Positions 1 to 5,990 of a stretch of 6,383 bases of DNA are shown in pieces; positions within the stretch are counted from its first letter, which is position 1, and every line of letters begins with the position of its first letter. The stretch lies in contig JAQVDF010000127.1 of the NCBI GenBank assembly GCA_028698405.1, forward strand, positions 1-6,383. Reading direction: 5' to 3'. The DNA comes from Phenylobacterium sp. GTDB lineage: Bacteria > Pseudomonadota > Alphaproteobacteria > Caulobacterales > Caulobacteraceae. The notes beneath the pieces are model-generated. The model was not told the DNA's origin, did not search any database, and worked only from the letters and a program-made list of their open reading frames with translations. Made by a program: the position numbers and the translations under genes.

Positions 1-1
1 C

Positions 2-214
2 GGGCTGGCAATGGTCTGCGACGTGATCGACCCCGACGTCATCGCGCTGGGCGGGGGCATGTCCAACGTGGGCGAGCTCTACACGGCCCTGCCCGGCAGG
101 ATCGCGCCGCACCTGTTCTCCGACGTCTTCGACACCCCGATCCGCAAGGCCGTCCACGGCGATTCCTCGGGCGTGCGTGGAGCAGCCTGGCTGTGGCCGC
201 TGGAGGCCGCATGA
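2..214 (+). CDS. mak: ROK-family sugar kinase, probably fructokinase (3' end only)
   Basis: The gene enters from the left edge, so only the last 70 residues are visible and the catalytic aspartate and zinc-binding motif lie outside. What is visible is the typical C-terminal end of ROK kinases: the [14 protein letters not shown] strand-turn, then [20 protein letters not shown]. From memory, this tail closely resembles E. coli Mak (manno(fructo)kinase), which phosphorylates fructose to fructose 6-phosphate with ATP in the cytoplasm. The ROK assignment is firm. The fructose specificity is an inference, since glucokinases and N-acetylhexosamine kinases share the fold. The TGA stop (212-214) overlaps the ATG of the next gene (211-213), which implies one transcript and translational coupling with dinB. 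Confidence 0.85.
   Translation, partial: GLAMVCDVIDPDVIALGGGMSNVGELYTALPGRIAPHLFSDVFDTPIRKAVHGDSSGVRGAAWLWPLEAA
202..206 (+). promoter_or_regulatory. Ribosome binding site deciding the dinB start
   Basis: GGAGG lies 4 nt before the ATG at 211, inside the end of the kinase gene. The spacing is short but workable, and re-initiation by ribosomes ending at the overlapping TGA would help. The alternative in-frame GTG at 193 has no purine-rich stretch at a suitable distance, so 211 is preferred. Confidence 0.55.
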
Positions 215-1482
215 CGGCGCTCTGCCGTGACTGTTACTGGACCGGGGCGGACCGGGCCCGGCGGTGCCCAGCCTGCGCCTCGCCGCGCCTCGTGGCCCAC
301 GACGAGTTGGAGCGCCTGTCCATCGCGCACATGGACTGCGACGCCTTCTACGCCTCTGTGGAGAAGCGCGATCGGCCCGAGCTGCGCGACAAGCCGGTGA
401 TCGTCGGCGGCGGCAAGCGGGGGGTGGTGACCACCTGTTGCTACATCGCCCGCATCAGCGGCGTCCGCTCGGCCATGCCGATGTTCCAGGCGCGCCGCCT
501 GTGTCCCGAGGCGGTGATCGTCAAGCCGGACTTCTCCAAGTACCGCGCCGAGAGCCGCCGGATCATGGGGATGGTCGCCGAGCTCACCCCGCTAGTGCAG
601 CCCCTGTCGCTGGACGAGGCGTGGATGGACCTGTCAGGCACCGAACGGCTGCACGGCGCGCCGCCCGCCGTCACCCTGGCGCGGCTGCAGGACCGGATCG
701 AGCGCGAGACGGGGCTGACGGTCTCCATCGGCCTGGCGGCCAACAAATTCCTGGCCAAGATCGCCTCCGACCTCGACAAGCCGCGCGGCTTTTCGGTGAT
801 CGGGGCGGCCGAGGCGCAGGCCTTCCTGGCGCCTAGACCGGTTGGGATCCTGCCCGGGGTCGGGCCGGCGATGGTGCGGGCCCTGGCCCAGGCGGGCTTC
901 TCCACGGTCGGCGACCTGGCCCGCGCCGACGCCAAGGTGCTGGCGAACCGCTTCGGCGCGCACGGGCTTCGGCTGCACCAGCTGGCCCACGGGCGCGACG
1001 CCCGCGCCGTGAACCCCGACGAGGGCCGCAAGGGGATCAGCGCCGAGACCACCTTCCTGGAGGATCTGCGCGACTACGCCGATCTCGAGGAGAAGCTGGC
1101 GCCGCTGTGCGAGCGGGTCGCCCGCCAGGCCAGGGCCGCGGGCGTCGCCGGCCGCGTCGTGCAGCTGAAGCTCAAGACCGCCGACTTCAAGATCCTGACC
1201 CGCCGGCGCACCCTGCCGGTGGCGACCCAGACGGCCAAGCGGCTGTTCGCGGTCGGCCGCGAGCTGCTGGCGGTCGAGGCCCGCGGCCGACCCTACCGGC
1301 TGATCGGCATCGGCCTCGCGGACCTCGCCGACGCCGCCAGCGTCGAAGCCGACTTCTTTGCGGGCGAAGAGAAGCGCGCATTGGCCGAGGAGACGACGCT
1401 GGACGCGATTCGCGCCCGATTCGGGCCCGCAGCCGTGGTTTCCGGACGCGCGCTGCGGTCAAGACCCCCATCTCGAGATTGA
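211..1482 (+). CDS. dinB: DNA polymerase IV (Y-family translesion polymerase) with N-terminal zinc-finger-like extension
   Basis: A 423-residue Y-family polymerase that copies damaged templates without proofreading. The core begins near residue 37 with [15 protein letters not shown]42 matches the first metal-binding aspartate and Y47 sits at the steric-gate position. SLDEAWMD (133-140) supplies D135 and E136, completing the catalytic acidic set. The thumb helix-hairpin-helix region is [13 protein letters not shown] (213-225). The little-finger domain spans roughly 270-370, with KGISAETTF at its start. Before the core lies an extra segment of about 35 residues with C5-x2-C8 and C19-x2-C22, a likely structural zinc site that E. 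coli DinB lacks but which I recall in alphaproteobacterial homologues. No clear QxxLF beta-clamp peptide ends the protein; the tail after 400 is low-complexity and basic. The start overlaps the kinase stop by 4 bases. I see no SOS (LexA) box, but the promoter is probably outside the window. Confidence 0.93.
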   Translation: MTALCRDCYWTGADRARRCPACASPRLVAHDELERLSIAHMDCDAFYASVEKRDRPELRDKPVIVGGGKRGVVTTCCYIARISGVRSAMPMFQARRLCPEAVIVKPDFSKYRAESRRIMGMVAELTPLVQPLSLDEAWMDLSGTERLHGAPPAVTLARLQDRIERETGLTVSIGLAANKFLAKIASDLDKPRGFSVIGAAEAQAFLAPRPVGILPGVGPAMVRALAQAGFSTVGDLARADAKVLANRFGAHGLRLHQLAHGRDARAVNPDEGRKGISAETTFLEDLRDYADLEEKLAPLCERVARQARAAGVAGRVVQLKLKTADFKILTRRRTLPVATQTAKRLFAVGRELLAVEARGRPYRLIGIGLADLADAASVEADFFAGEEKRALAEETTLDAIRARFGPAAVVSGRALRSRPPSRD

Positions 1483-1639
1483 GTGATCGCGCCCGCTGCG
1501 CTTTGTAGAGCTCGTAAATCGGGCGCTGGACGGCCGGCCGGAGGGCTCGCGACGATTAGACCCTTCCAAACCCGGCCCGATGGCATATCTAATCAGCGAC
1601 AGGCGGACTTTCGTTAGCGTCTGTCAGGAGACCTGTTCG
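1483..1639 (+). promoter_or_regulatory. Promoter-containing gap before clpS, with a 7-bp inverted repeat
   Basis: This 157-bp gap must hold the clpSA promoter, unless transcription continues from dinB. It is less G+C-rich towards clpS. GATTAGA (1554-1560) and TCTAATC (1588-1594) form a perfect 7-bp inverted repeat separated by 27 bp. A weak promoter-like pair, TTCCAA (1564-1569) and TATCTA (1586-1591) with 16 bp between, lies across it; each matches only about half of the sigma-70 consensus. CGGCCGGCCG (1531-1540) is a palindrome with no T-run, so it is not a convincing dinB terminator. No clear heat-shock sigma-32 promoter was found by eye. Confidence 0.35.
1626..1630 (+). promoter_or_regulatory. 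Ribosome binding site deciding the clpS start
   Basis: AGGAG sits 9 nt before the ATG at 1640. An in-frame ATG at 1580 would add 20 residues with no family similarity and lacks a comparable site, so 1640 is taken as the start. Confidence 0.75.
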
Positions 1640-1969
1640 ATGGCCGAGCGCAAGCAAGGTGACCAGGCCACCGGCGTCAAGTCATCGGTGGTCACACAGA
1701 CCAAGCCGAAGACACAGAAGCCCTCGATGTATCGAGTGCTTTTGCTCAACGACGACTACACCCCCATGGAATTCGTCGTGTACGTCCTCGAGCAGTTCTT
1801 CAACAAATCGCGCGAAGATGCGACTCGGATCATGCTGCATGTGCACCAGCACGGCGTGGGGGTGTGTGGCGTGTTCACCTACGAAGTGGCGGAAACAAAA
1901 GTGGCTCAGGTCGTTGATACCGCACGGCGGCATCAACACCCGCTCCAGTGCACCATGGAAAAGGATTAG
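1640..1969 (+). CDS. clpS: ATP-dependent Clp protease adaptor ClpS
   Basis: A 109-residue cytoplasmic adaptor that recognises proteins with destabilising N-terminal residues (Leu, Phe, Tyr, Trp in the bacterial N-degron pathway) and hands them to ClpA for unfolding and degradation by ClpAP. Residues 1-29 form a polar, flexible N-terminal extension, the part that enters the ClpA pore in studied homologues. The folded core starts at [16 protein letters not shown] (31-46): N37, D38, T41, M43 and V46 match the residues lining the N-degron pocket. [10 protein letters not shown] (63-72) supplies M65 and H69, matching E. coli M62 and H66. The core ends with [10 protein letters not shown]. Length and motifs are complete. 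It is directly followed by clpA after 9 bp, the usual arrangement, so the two should be co-expressed. The match to Caulobacter ClpS, as I recall it, is very close. Confidence 0.97.
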   Translation: MAERKQGDQATGVKSSVVTQTKPKTQKPSMYRVLLLNDDYTPMEFVVYVLEQFFNKSREDATRIMLHVHQHGVGVCGVFTYEVAETKVAQVVDTARRHQHPLQCTMEKD

Positions 1970-1972
1970 AGG
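1968..1972 (+). promoter_or_regulatory. Ribosome binding site for clpA, overlapping the clpS stop codon
   Basis: AGAGG begins inside the clpS TAG (1967-1969) and lies 6 nt before the TTG at 1979. It supports that rare start codon and means clpA initiation occurs where clpS ribosomes terminate. Confidence 0.6.
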
Positions 1973-1978
1973 CCTAGC

Positions 1979-4306
1979 TTGCCTTCATTTTCGCGCCCGC
2001 TCGAAGAATCTCTCCACCGCGCCGTGGCTTACGCCAATCAGCGTAAGCACGAGTACGCCACACTGGAGCACCTGCTGCTCAGCCTCATCGACGATGAGGA
2101 CGCCGCCAGCGTCATGCGCGCCTGCGACGTGGATCTGAACGCGCTTCGCACCACCCTCACCAACTATGTCGACAACGAGCTGCGCAGCCTGATCGTCGAC
2201 GACGGCGAGGACGCCAAGCCGACGTCCAGCTTCCAGCGCGTGATCCAGCGCGCGGTGATCCACGTGCAGTCCTCCGGCCGCGAAGAGGTGACCGGCGCCA
2301 ACGTGCTGGTGGCCATCTTCTCCGAACGGGAGAGCCACGCCGCCTACTTCCTGCAAGAGCAGGACATGACCCGCTACGACGCGGTCAACTACATCGCCCA
2401 CGGCATCGCCAAGAAGGCCGGCGCCTCGGAGGCGAAGGCGGTCAAGGGCGCCGACGACGAGGAGAAGTCGACGGTCAAGACCGGCGGCGAGGCCCTGGAA
2501 GCTTACTGCATCAACCTCAACGAGAAGGCCAAGCAGGGTAAGGTCGATCCGCTGATCGGCCGCCACGGCGAGGTCGAGCGCTGCATCCAGATTCTCTGCC
2601 GGCGGACCAAGAACAACCCGCTGCTGGTCGGCGATCCGGGCGTCGGCAAGACCGCCATCGCCGAGGGCCTGGCCCGCAAGATCGTCAACAAGCAGGTCCC
2701 GGCCGTGCTGGCCAACGCGACCATCTTCTCACTCGACATGGGCGCGCTGCTGGCCGGCACCCGCTACCGCGGGGACTTCGAAGAGCGGGTCAAGCAGGTC
2801 GTCAAGGAGTTGGAGAACCACCCCGACGCGATCCTGTTCATCGACGAGATCCACACGGTGATCGGCGCCGGCGCGACCAGCGGCGGGGCGATGGACGCCT
2901 CCAACCTGCTGAAACCGGCCCTGGCCTCCGGCACCCTGCGGTGCATGGGCTCGACCACCTACAAGGAGTTCCGTCAGCACTTCGAGAAGGACCGCGCCCT
3001 GGTGCGCCGGTTCCAGAAGATCGACGTCAACGAGCCGACCATCGAAGACACGATCAAGATTCTGAAGGGCCTGAAGTCCTACTACGAGGAGTTCCACAAG
3101 CTCCGCTACACCAACGACGCCATCAAGGCGGCGGTGGAGCTGTCGGCCAAGTACATCACCGACCGCAAGCTGCCCGACAAGGCGATCGACATCATCGACG
3201 AGGCGGGCGCCAGCCAGATGCTGCTGCCCGAAGGCCGGCGCAAGAAGATCATCGGCCTGAAGGAGATCGAGACGGTCGTCGCCAAGATCGCCCGCATCCC
3301 GCCGAAGTCGGTCTCCAAGTCCGACACCGAGGCGCTGAAGCAGCTCGAAACCGACCTGAAGCGTGCGGTCTACGGCCAGGACGAGGCCATCGAACAGCTG
3401 TCGGCGGCCATGAAGATGGCCCGCGCCGGCCTGCGCGATGCGAACAAGCCGATCGGCAGCTACCTGTTCTCGGGGCCGACCGGCACCGGCAAGACCGAGA
3501 CCGCCCGTCAGCTCGCCGCGACGCTCGGGATTGAACTGCTGCGCTTCGACATGAGCGAGTACATGGAGCGGCACACGGTCAGCCGGCTGATCGGGGCGCC
3601 TCCGGGCTACGTCGGCTTCGACCAGGGCGGCCTGCTGACCGACGCGGTCGACCAGCACCCGCACGCGGTCGTGCTGCTCGATGAAATCGAGAAGGCCCAC
3701 CCGGACGTCTACAACATCCTCCTGCAGGTGATGGACCACGGTCAGCTGACCGACTCCAACGGCAAGAAGATCGACTTCCGGAACGTGGTGCTGATCATGA
3801 CCACCAACGCCGGGGCCGCGGACGCGCAGAAGAACGCCATCGGTTTCGGCCGCGGCAAGCAGGACGACGAGGTCGAGGAGGCGCTCAAGCGCACCTTCAC
3901 CCCCGAGTTCCGCAACCGCCTCGACGCGGTGGTCAACTTCCGTCCGCTGACCCCGGAGATCATCCGGCAGGTGGTGCAGAAGTTCGTCATGCAGCTCGAA
4001 GCGCAACTGGCCGACCGGCACGTCACCATCGAGACCAGCGACGAGGCGGCCGACTGGCTGGCCAAGAACGGCTTCGACGAGCTCTACGGCGCCCGGCCGC
4101 TGGCCCGGGTCATCCAGGAGAGCATCAAGAAGCCGCTGGCCGACGAGATCCTGTTCGGGCGGCTGGTCAAGGGCGGCCACGTCAAGGTGGTCCTCCAGGA
4201 CGGCAAGCTGGCCTTCGAGATCGAGGCCGAGGCCCCGTCCCGCGAGCCCGGCGCACCGGTCATCGAGAACCCGGCCGAGGACACCGAGGCGGAGCCGGTC
4301 GAGTAG
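1979..4306 (+). CDS. clpA: ATP-dependent Clp protease ATP-binding subunit ClpA
   Basis: A 775-residue AAA+ unfoldase; hexamers bind ClpP and thread substrates, including those brought by ClpS, into the proteolytic chamber. In Caulobacter, ClpAP is reported to help degrade DnaA and FtsA. The Clp N-domain (ClpS-binding) spans about 1-145. The first ATPase module has Walker A GDPGVGKT (218-225), Walker B ILFIDE (285-290) and pore loop [11 protein letters not shown] (260-270). The second has Walker A GPTGTGKT (499-506), Walker B VVLLDE (564-569), pore loop [13 protein letters not shown] (539-551), arginine-finger region FRNRLDA and sensor-2 GAR (704-706). There is no long ClpB-type coiled-coil middle domain, which separates it from ClpB. 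I621-G622-F623 is the ClpP-docking loop. A variable acidic tail follows residue 750. The start is TTG: the next in-frame ATG falls well inside the N-domain, while the TTG gives [10 protein letters not shown], the expected N-terminus. ClpP is not in the window. Confidence 0.97.
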   Translation: MPSFSRPLEESLHRAVAYANQRKHEYATLEHLLLSLIDDEDAASVMRACDVDLNALRTTLTNYVDNELRSLIVDDGEDAKPTSSFQRVIQRAVIHVQSSGREEVTGANVLVAIFSERESHAAYFLQEQDMTRYDAVNYIAHGIAKKAGASEAKAVKGADDEEKSTVKTGGEALEAYCINLNEKAKQGKVDPLIGRHGEVERCIQILCRRTKNNPLLVGDPGVGKTAIAEGLARKIVNKQVPAVLANATIFSLDMGALLAGTRYRGDFEERVKQVVKELENHPDAILFIDEIHTVIGAGATSGGAMDASNLLKPALASGTLRCMGSTTYKEFRQHFEKDRALVRRFQKIDVNEPTIEDTIKILKGLKSYYEEFHKLRYTNDAIKAAVELSAKYITDRKLPDKAIDIIDEAGASQMLLPEGRRKKIIGLKEIETVVAKIARIPPKSVSKSDTEALKQLETDLKRAVYGQDEAIEQLSAAMKMARAGLRDANKPIGSYLFSGPTGTGKTETARQLAATLGIELLRFDMSEYMERHTVSRLIGAPPGYVGFDQGGLLTDAVDQHPHAVVLLDEIEKAHPDVYNILLQVMDHGQLTDSNGKKIDFRNVVLIMTTNAGAADAQKNAIGFGRGKQDDEVEEALKRTFTPEFRNRLDAVVNFRPLTPEIIRQVVQKFVMQLEAQLADRHVTIETSDEAADWLAKNGFDELYGARPLARVIQESIKKPLADEILFGRLVKGGHVKVVLQDGKLAFEIEAEAPSREPGAPVIENPAEDTEAEPVE

Positions 4307-4326
4307 GCCGCAGACCCGCAAACGCG

Positions 4327-4362
4327 AAACGCCCGCCCAGGGAGACCCGGGCGGGCGTTTTT
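4327..4362 (+). terminator. Rho-independent terminator of clpSA, possibly bidirectional
   Basis: The arms ACGCCCGCCC (4329-4338) and GGGCGGGCGT (4349-4358) pair perfectly. The inner GGG (4340-4342) and CCC (4346-4348) extend the stem across one bulged A, closing on an AGA loop. The right arm runs into a run of five T (4358-4362). It begins 20 bp after the clpA stop. The left side has AAA (4327-4329), so on the minus strand the same hairpin ends in only three T; it may therefore also stop leftward transcription, but more weakly. Confidence 0.92.
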
Positions 4363-4376
4363 CGTTGAGGCGCCGG

Positions 4377-4453
4377 TGATTGGCTGCGCCGCAGGCGCTA
4401 CCTGTCACCAGCCGTAAAGTGACAGGTAGGCCCGCTGCGCGGCCGACCAGTCA
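4377..4453. repeat. Long imperfect palindrome with a perfect 11-bp inner inverted repeat
   Basis: CTACCTGTCAC (4398-4408) and GTGACAGGTAG (4419-4429) are perfect reverse complements around a 10-base loop. Outside these, 4382-4397 and 4430-4444 still pair: GGCTGCGCCGCAGGCG against GGCCGCGCAGCGGGC as reverse complement, with about 12 of 15 positions matching and one extra base. Weaker similarity continues to TGA at 4377 and TCA at 4451. There is no T-run on either strand, so it is not a standard terminator. It has the look of a dispersed REP-like intergenic repeat or a structured RNA 3' end. Whether it recurs in the genome cannot be seen here. Confidence 0.7.
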
Positions 4454-4494
4454 CTGAGGATGTTCTGGAAGATTAAGGCCAGGACAAGCGGCAT
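4405..4494 (-). CDS. Candidate small protein of 29 residues, or remnant of a lost gene's 3' end
   Basis: The minus-strand frame from ATG (4494-4492) to TGA (4407-4405) encodes a peptide beginning MPLVLALIFQNIL and ending AYLSLYGW. 24 of the 29 codons end in G or C, as in real genes of this genome. The first half is hydrophobic (PLVLALIFQNIL) and could form a short membrane-associated helix; the second is amphipathic and aromatic. I do not recognise a family. Against it: the upstream AAGGG abuts the ATG, which is poor spacing for a ribosome binding site; there is an in-frame TAG about ten codons upstream; and such a short frame can arise by chance. The stop codon lies within the long palindrome. 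It might be the decayed 3' end of a larger gene, a genuine small protein, or chance. Confidence 0.3.
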   Translation of the reverse strand: MPLVLALIFQNILSDWSAAQRAYLSLYGW

Positions 4495-4542
4495 CCCTTG
4501 GGAGGGACAAGGCGGTTCCTAGGCCGCTGCACGCCGTCCTGG
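4479..4542. repeat. Nested inverted repeats (possible folded RNA segment)
   Basis: CCAGGAC (4479-4485) and GTCCTGG (4536-4542) are perfect reverse complements enclosing two smaller hairpin-forming blocks: TCCCTTGGGA (4494-4503), and GCGG (4512-4515) with CCGC (4524-4527). The arrangement could fold as a small branched structure on either strand. No promoter or T-run terminator flanks it closely, so a non-coding RNA gene is not claimed. Confidence 0.35.
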
Positions 4543-4565
4543 TTCGCTCGCGCGGCGGCTGGGAG

Positions 4566-4586
4566 GGTCCGTTGATCAGGCGGACC
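4566..4586. repeat. Small hairpin downstream of the transporter gene
   Basis: GGTCCG (4566-4571) and CGGACC (4581-4586) pair around a 9-base loop, 34 bp beyond the end of the minus-strand transporter frame. On the minus strand no T-run follows, so it is at best a weak or Rho-assisted 3' end for that operon. Confidence 0.4.
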
Positions 4587-4619
4587 GAAAAGCGCCAGCG
4601 GTTCGCATCGAGCGGCCAC

Positions 4620-5990
4620 TTAAGATGGTCGCGCGCCACCCCGAAGCAAGCGTGGCCGTAAAGGTTTCGTGGCCCCAATTTGGGGCTCCCTCAGCGAGCG
4701 TCCGGCAGTCTCGGCCGTGAAGCAGAGCGCGATCATGCCGACCACGCAGGCGCCCATCATGTAGTAGGCCGGCACCGCCTGATCGCCAGTCTTGCTGATC
4801 AGCCAGGAGTTCATGGCCGGGGCCGTGCCGCCGAACAGCGAGGTCGCCACGTTGTAGGCCACCGCGAAGCCCGCGAACCGCACGTGGGTCGGGAACATCG
4901 CCGGGAAGGTGGCCGAGATGGTCGCCAGCTGCGGCGCATAGAGCAGGCCCATCAATGCGAAGCCGACGATGGCTCCGAGCAGTCCCTGGCCCATCAGGTG
5001 GTAGAGCGGGATCACCAGCAGGAACAGGCCGACCAGCGAGAACCACCACATGGGCTTGCGGCCGACGCGATCGGACAGGCCGCCCGCGACGGGCATCAGC
5101 GCCATCATGAACAGCATCCCGATGATCGGGACGACCAGCGCCTCCTGCGTGCTGAGCCCCAGCCGGCGCTCCAGGTAGGTCGGCATGTAGCTGAGGAGCG
5201 TGTAGTTCACGACGTTCAGGGCGGTGACGAGGCCGCCCATGGTGAGCAGCGCCGGCCAGTGCCTGACCGCCAGTTCCTTCAGGCTGGCCGCGTGCGCCTG
5301 CCCCCTGGCCTCGGCCGCGGCCTCCATCTCCCGGAACACCGGGGTATCGGCCGTGCGGGAGCGGAGATAGAGCCCGACGAGGCCGAGCGGCGCTGCGATG
5401 AGGAAGGGAATTCGCCAACCGCCCGCCCGCATGGCCTCGTCGCCCAGGGCCAGCGAGGCGCCCAGCATCAAGAGCGCACCGAACGAGAAGCCGGCCAGGG
5501 TGCCGAACTCCAGGAAGCTGCCGAAGAAGCCGCGCCGATGATCCGGCGCGTATTCGGCCATGAAGGTCGCCGCCCCGCCATACTCGCCGCCGGTGGAGAA
5601 GCCCTGCACCATGCGCAGAACGATCAGCAGCAGCGGCGCCCAGAACCCGGCCGTCTCGTAGGAGGGGACCAGCCCCACCAGGAAGGTCGCCCCGGCCATC
5701 AGCAGGATGGTCATGGTCAGCACCGACTTGCGCCCGAACCGGTCGCCGAGCGGGCCCCAGAAGAAGCCGCCCAGCGGTCGGATCAGGAACGAGATGGCGA
5801 AGGTCGCCAGGGCGAACAGCGTCGCCTCCTGGGTGTCGCCGGGAAACAGCGCCGCCGAGATGTAGGTCAGGCCGTAGGCGTAGATGCCGTAGTCGAACCA
5901 CTCGGTGGCGTTGCCTATCGCCGAAGCCGCGACGGCGCGGCGCAGGCCCGGGTGTTCGGCCGGGCGCCCCTCCCCCGCCGGGCCGCTCAT
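4620..5990 (-). CDS. MFS transporter, ProP-like metabolite:H+ symporter family
   Basis: A 456-residue inner-membrane transporter with about twelve hydrophobic segments. The signatures are those of the metabolite:H+ symporter branch of the major facilitator superfamily: GNATEWFDYGIYAYG in the first helix (26-40), RPLGGFFWGPLGDRFGRK across the loop between helices 2 and 3 (71-88), GGEYGGAATFMAEYAPDHRRG (134-154), and the second-half loop GGLSDRVGRK (303-312). Relatives import proline, glycine betaine, ectoine, citrate, alpha-ketoglutarate or shikimate with protons; the substrate cannot be told from sequence. Unlike E. coli ProP (500 residues), it ends soon after AETAGRSL (426-433) and lacks the C-terminal osmosensing coiled coil. 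The final 20 or so residues are basic and contain a DNA palindrome. Its ATG overlaps the aspartate kinase stop (ATGA), and GAGGAA 6 nt upstream supports this start. Co-transcription suggests a substrate linked to aspartate-family metabolism or osmolytes, which is inference. Confidence 0.92.
   Translation of the reverse strand: MSGPAGEGRPAEHPGLRRAVAASAIGNATEWFDYGIYAYGLTYISAALFPGDTQEATLFALATFAISFLIRPLGGFFWGPLGDRFGRKSVLTMTILLMAGATFLVGLVPSYETAGFWAPLLLIVLRMVQGFSTGGEYGGAATFMAEYAPDHRRGFFGSFLEFGTLAGFSFGALLMLGASLALGDEAMRAGGWRIPFLIAAPLGLVGLYLRSRTADTPVFREMEAAAEARGQAHAASLKELAVRHWPALLTMGGLVTALNVVNYTLLSYMPTYLERRLGLSTQEALVVPIIGMLFMMALMPVAGGLSDRVGRKPMWWFSLVGLFLLVIPLYHLMGQGLLGAIVGFALMGLLYAPQLATISATFPAMFPTHVRFAGFAVAYNVATSLFGGTAPAMNSWLISKTGDQAVPAYYMMGACVVGMIALCFTAETAGRSLREPQIGATKPLRPRLLRGGARPS
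4672..4686. repeat. Short perfect palindrome in the transporter's 3' end
   Basis: GCCCCAA (4672-4678) and TTGGGGC (4680-4686) are reverse complements around a single base. They lie within the codons for the non-conserved tail of the transporter (around residues 434-439). No T-run follows on the minus strand, so it is not a clear terminator. Confidence 0.5.

Larger units (their letters stand above)
4307..4619. other. Convergent intergenic region between clpA and the transporter gene
   Basis: A 313-bp stretch without a confident gene. In order it holds the clpA terminator (4327-4362), a long imperfect palindrome centred near 4413, a 29-codon minus-strand reading frame (4405-4494), a multi-hairpin segment (4479-4542) and a small hairpin (4566-4586). 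It is richer in inverted repeats than anywhere else in the window. No tRNA or recognisable mobile-element end is seen. Confidence 0.8.

Noticed and set aside
193..210. GTG at 193 as the dinB start.
   Set aside because: The ATG at 211 has GGAGG just upstream and the common ATGA overlap. The GTG has no ribosome binding site.
441..1052. Antisense and alternative-phase frames within dinB.
   Set aside because: These are shadows of the G/C-rich dinB coding sequence with no independent signals.
1531..1540. CGGCCGGCCG palindrome as a dinB terminator.
   Set aside because: It is short, self-complementary without a loop, and no T-run follows.
1580..1639. ATG at 1580 as the start of clpS, adding 20 residues.
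   Set aside because: The added residues are not part of the ClpS family, and a good AGGAG lies before the ATG at 1640.
2729..4408. 559-residue open frame antisense to clpA.
   Set aside because: It is the mirror of a long, G/C-third-position coding sequence. Its translation is biased to V, L, D, G, R and Q with no recognisable domain, while the clpA strand is certain.
4451..4678. 75-residue minus-strand frame overlapping the transporter 3' end.
   Set aside because: Its first part has moderate G/C third positions, but the last third does not; it starts inside another gene with no good ribosome binding site and matches no family I know. It remains a remote possibility.
4576..5901. 441-residue minus-strand frame overlapping the transporter in another phase.
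   Set aside because: It lacks membrane segments or motifs, whereas the transporter frame carries clear MFS signatures.
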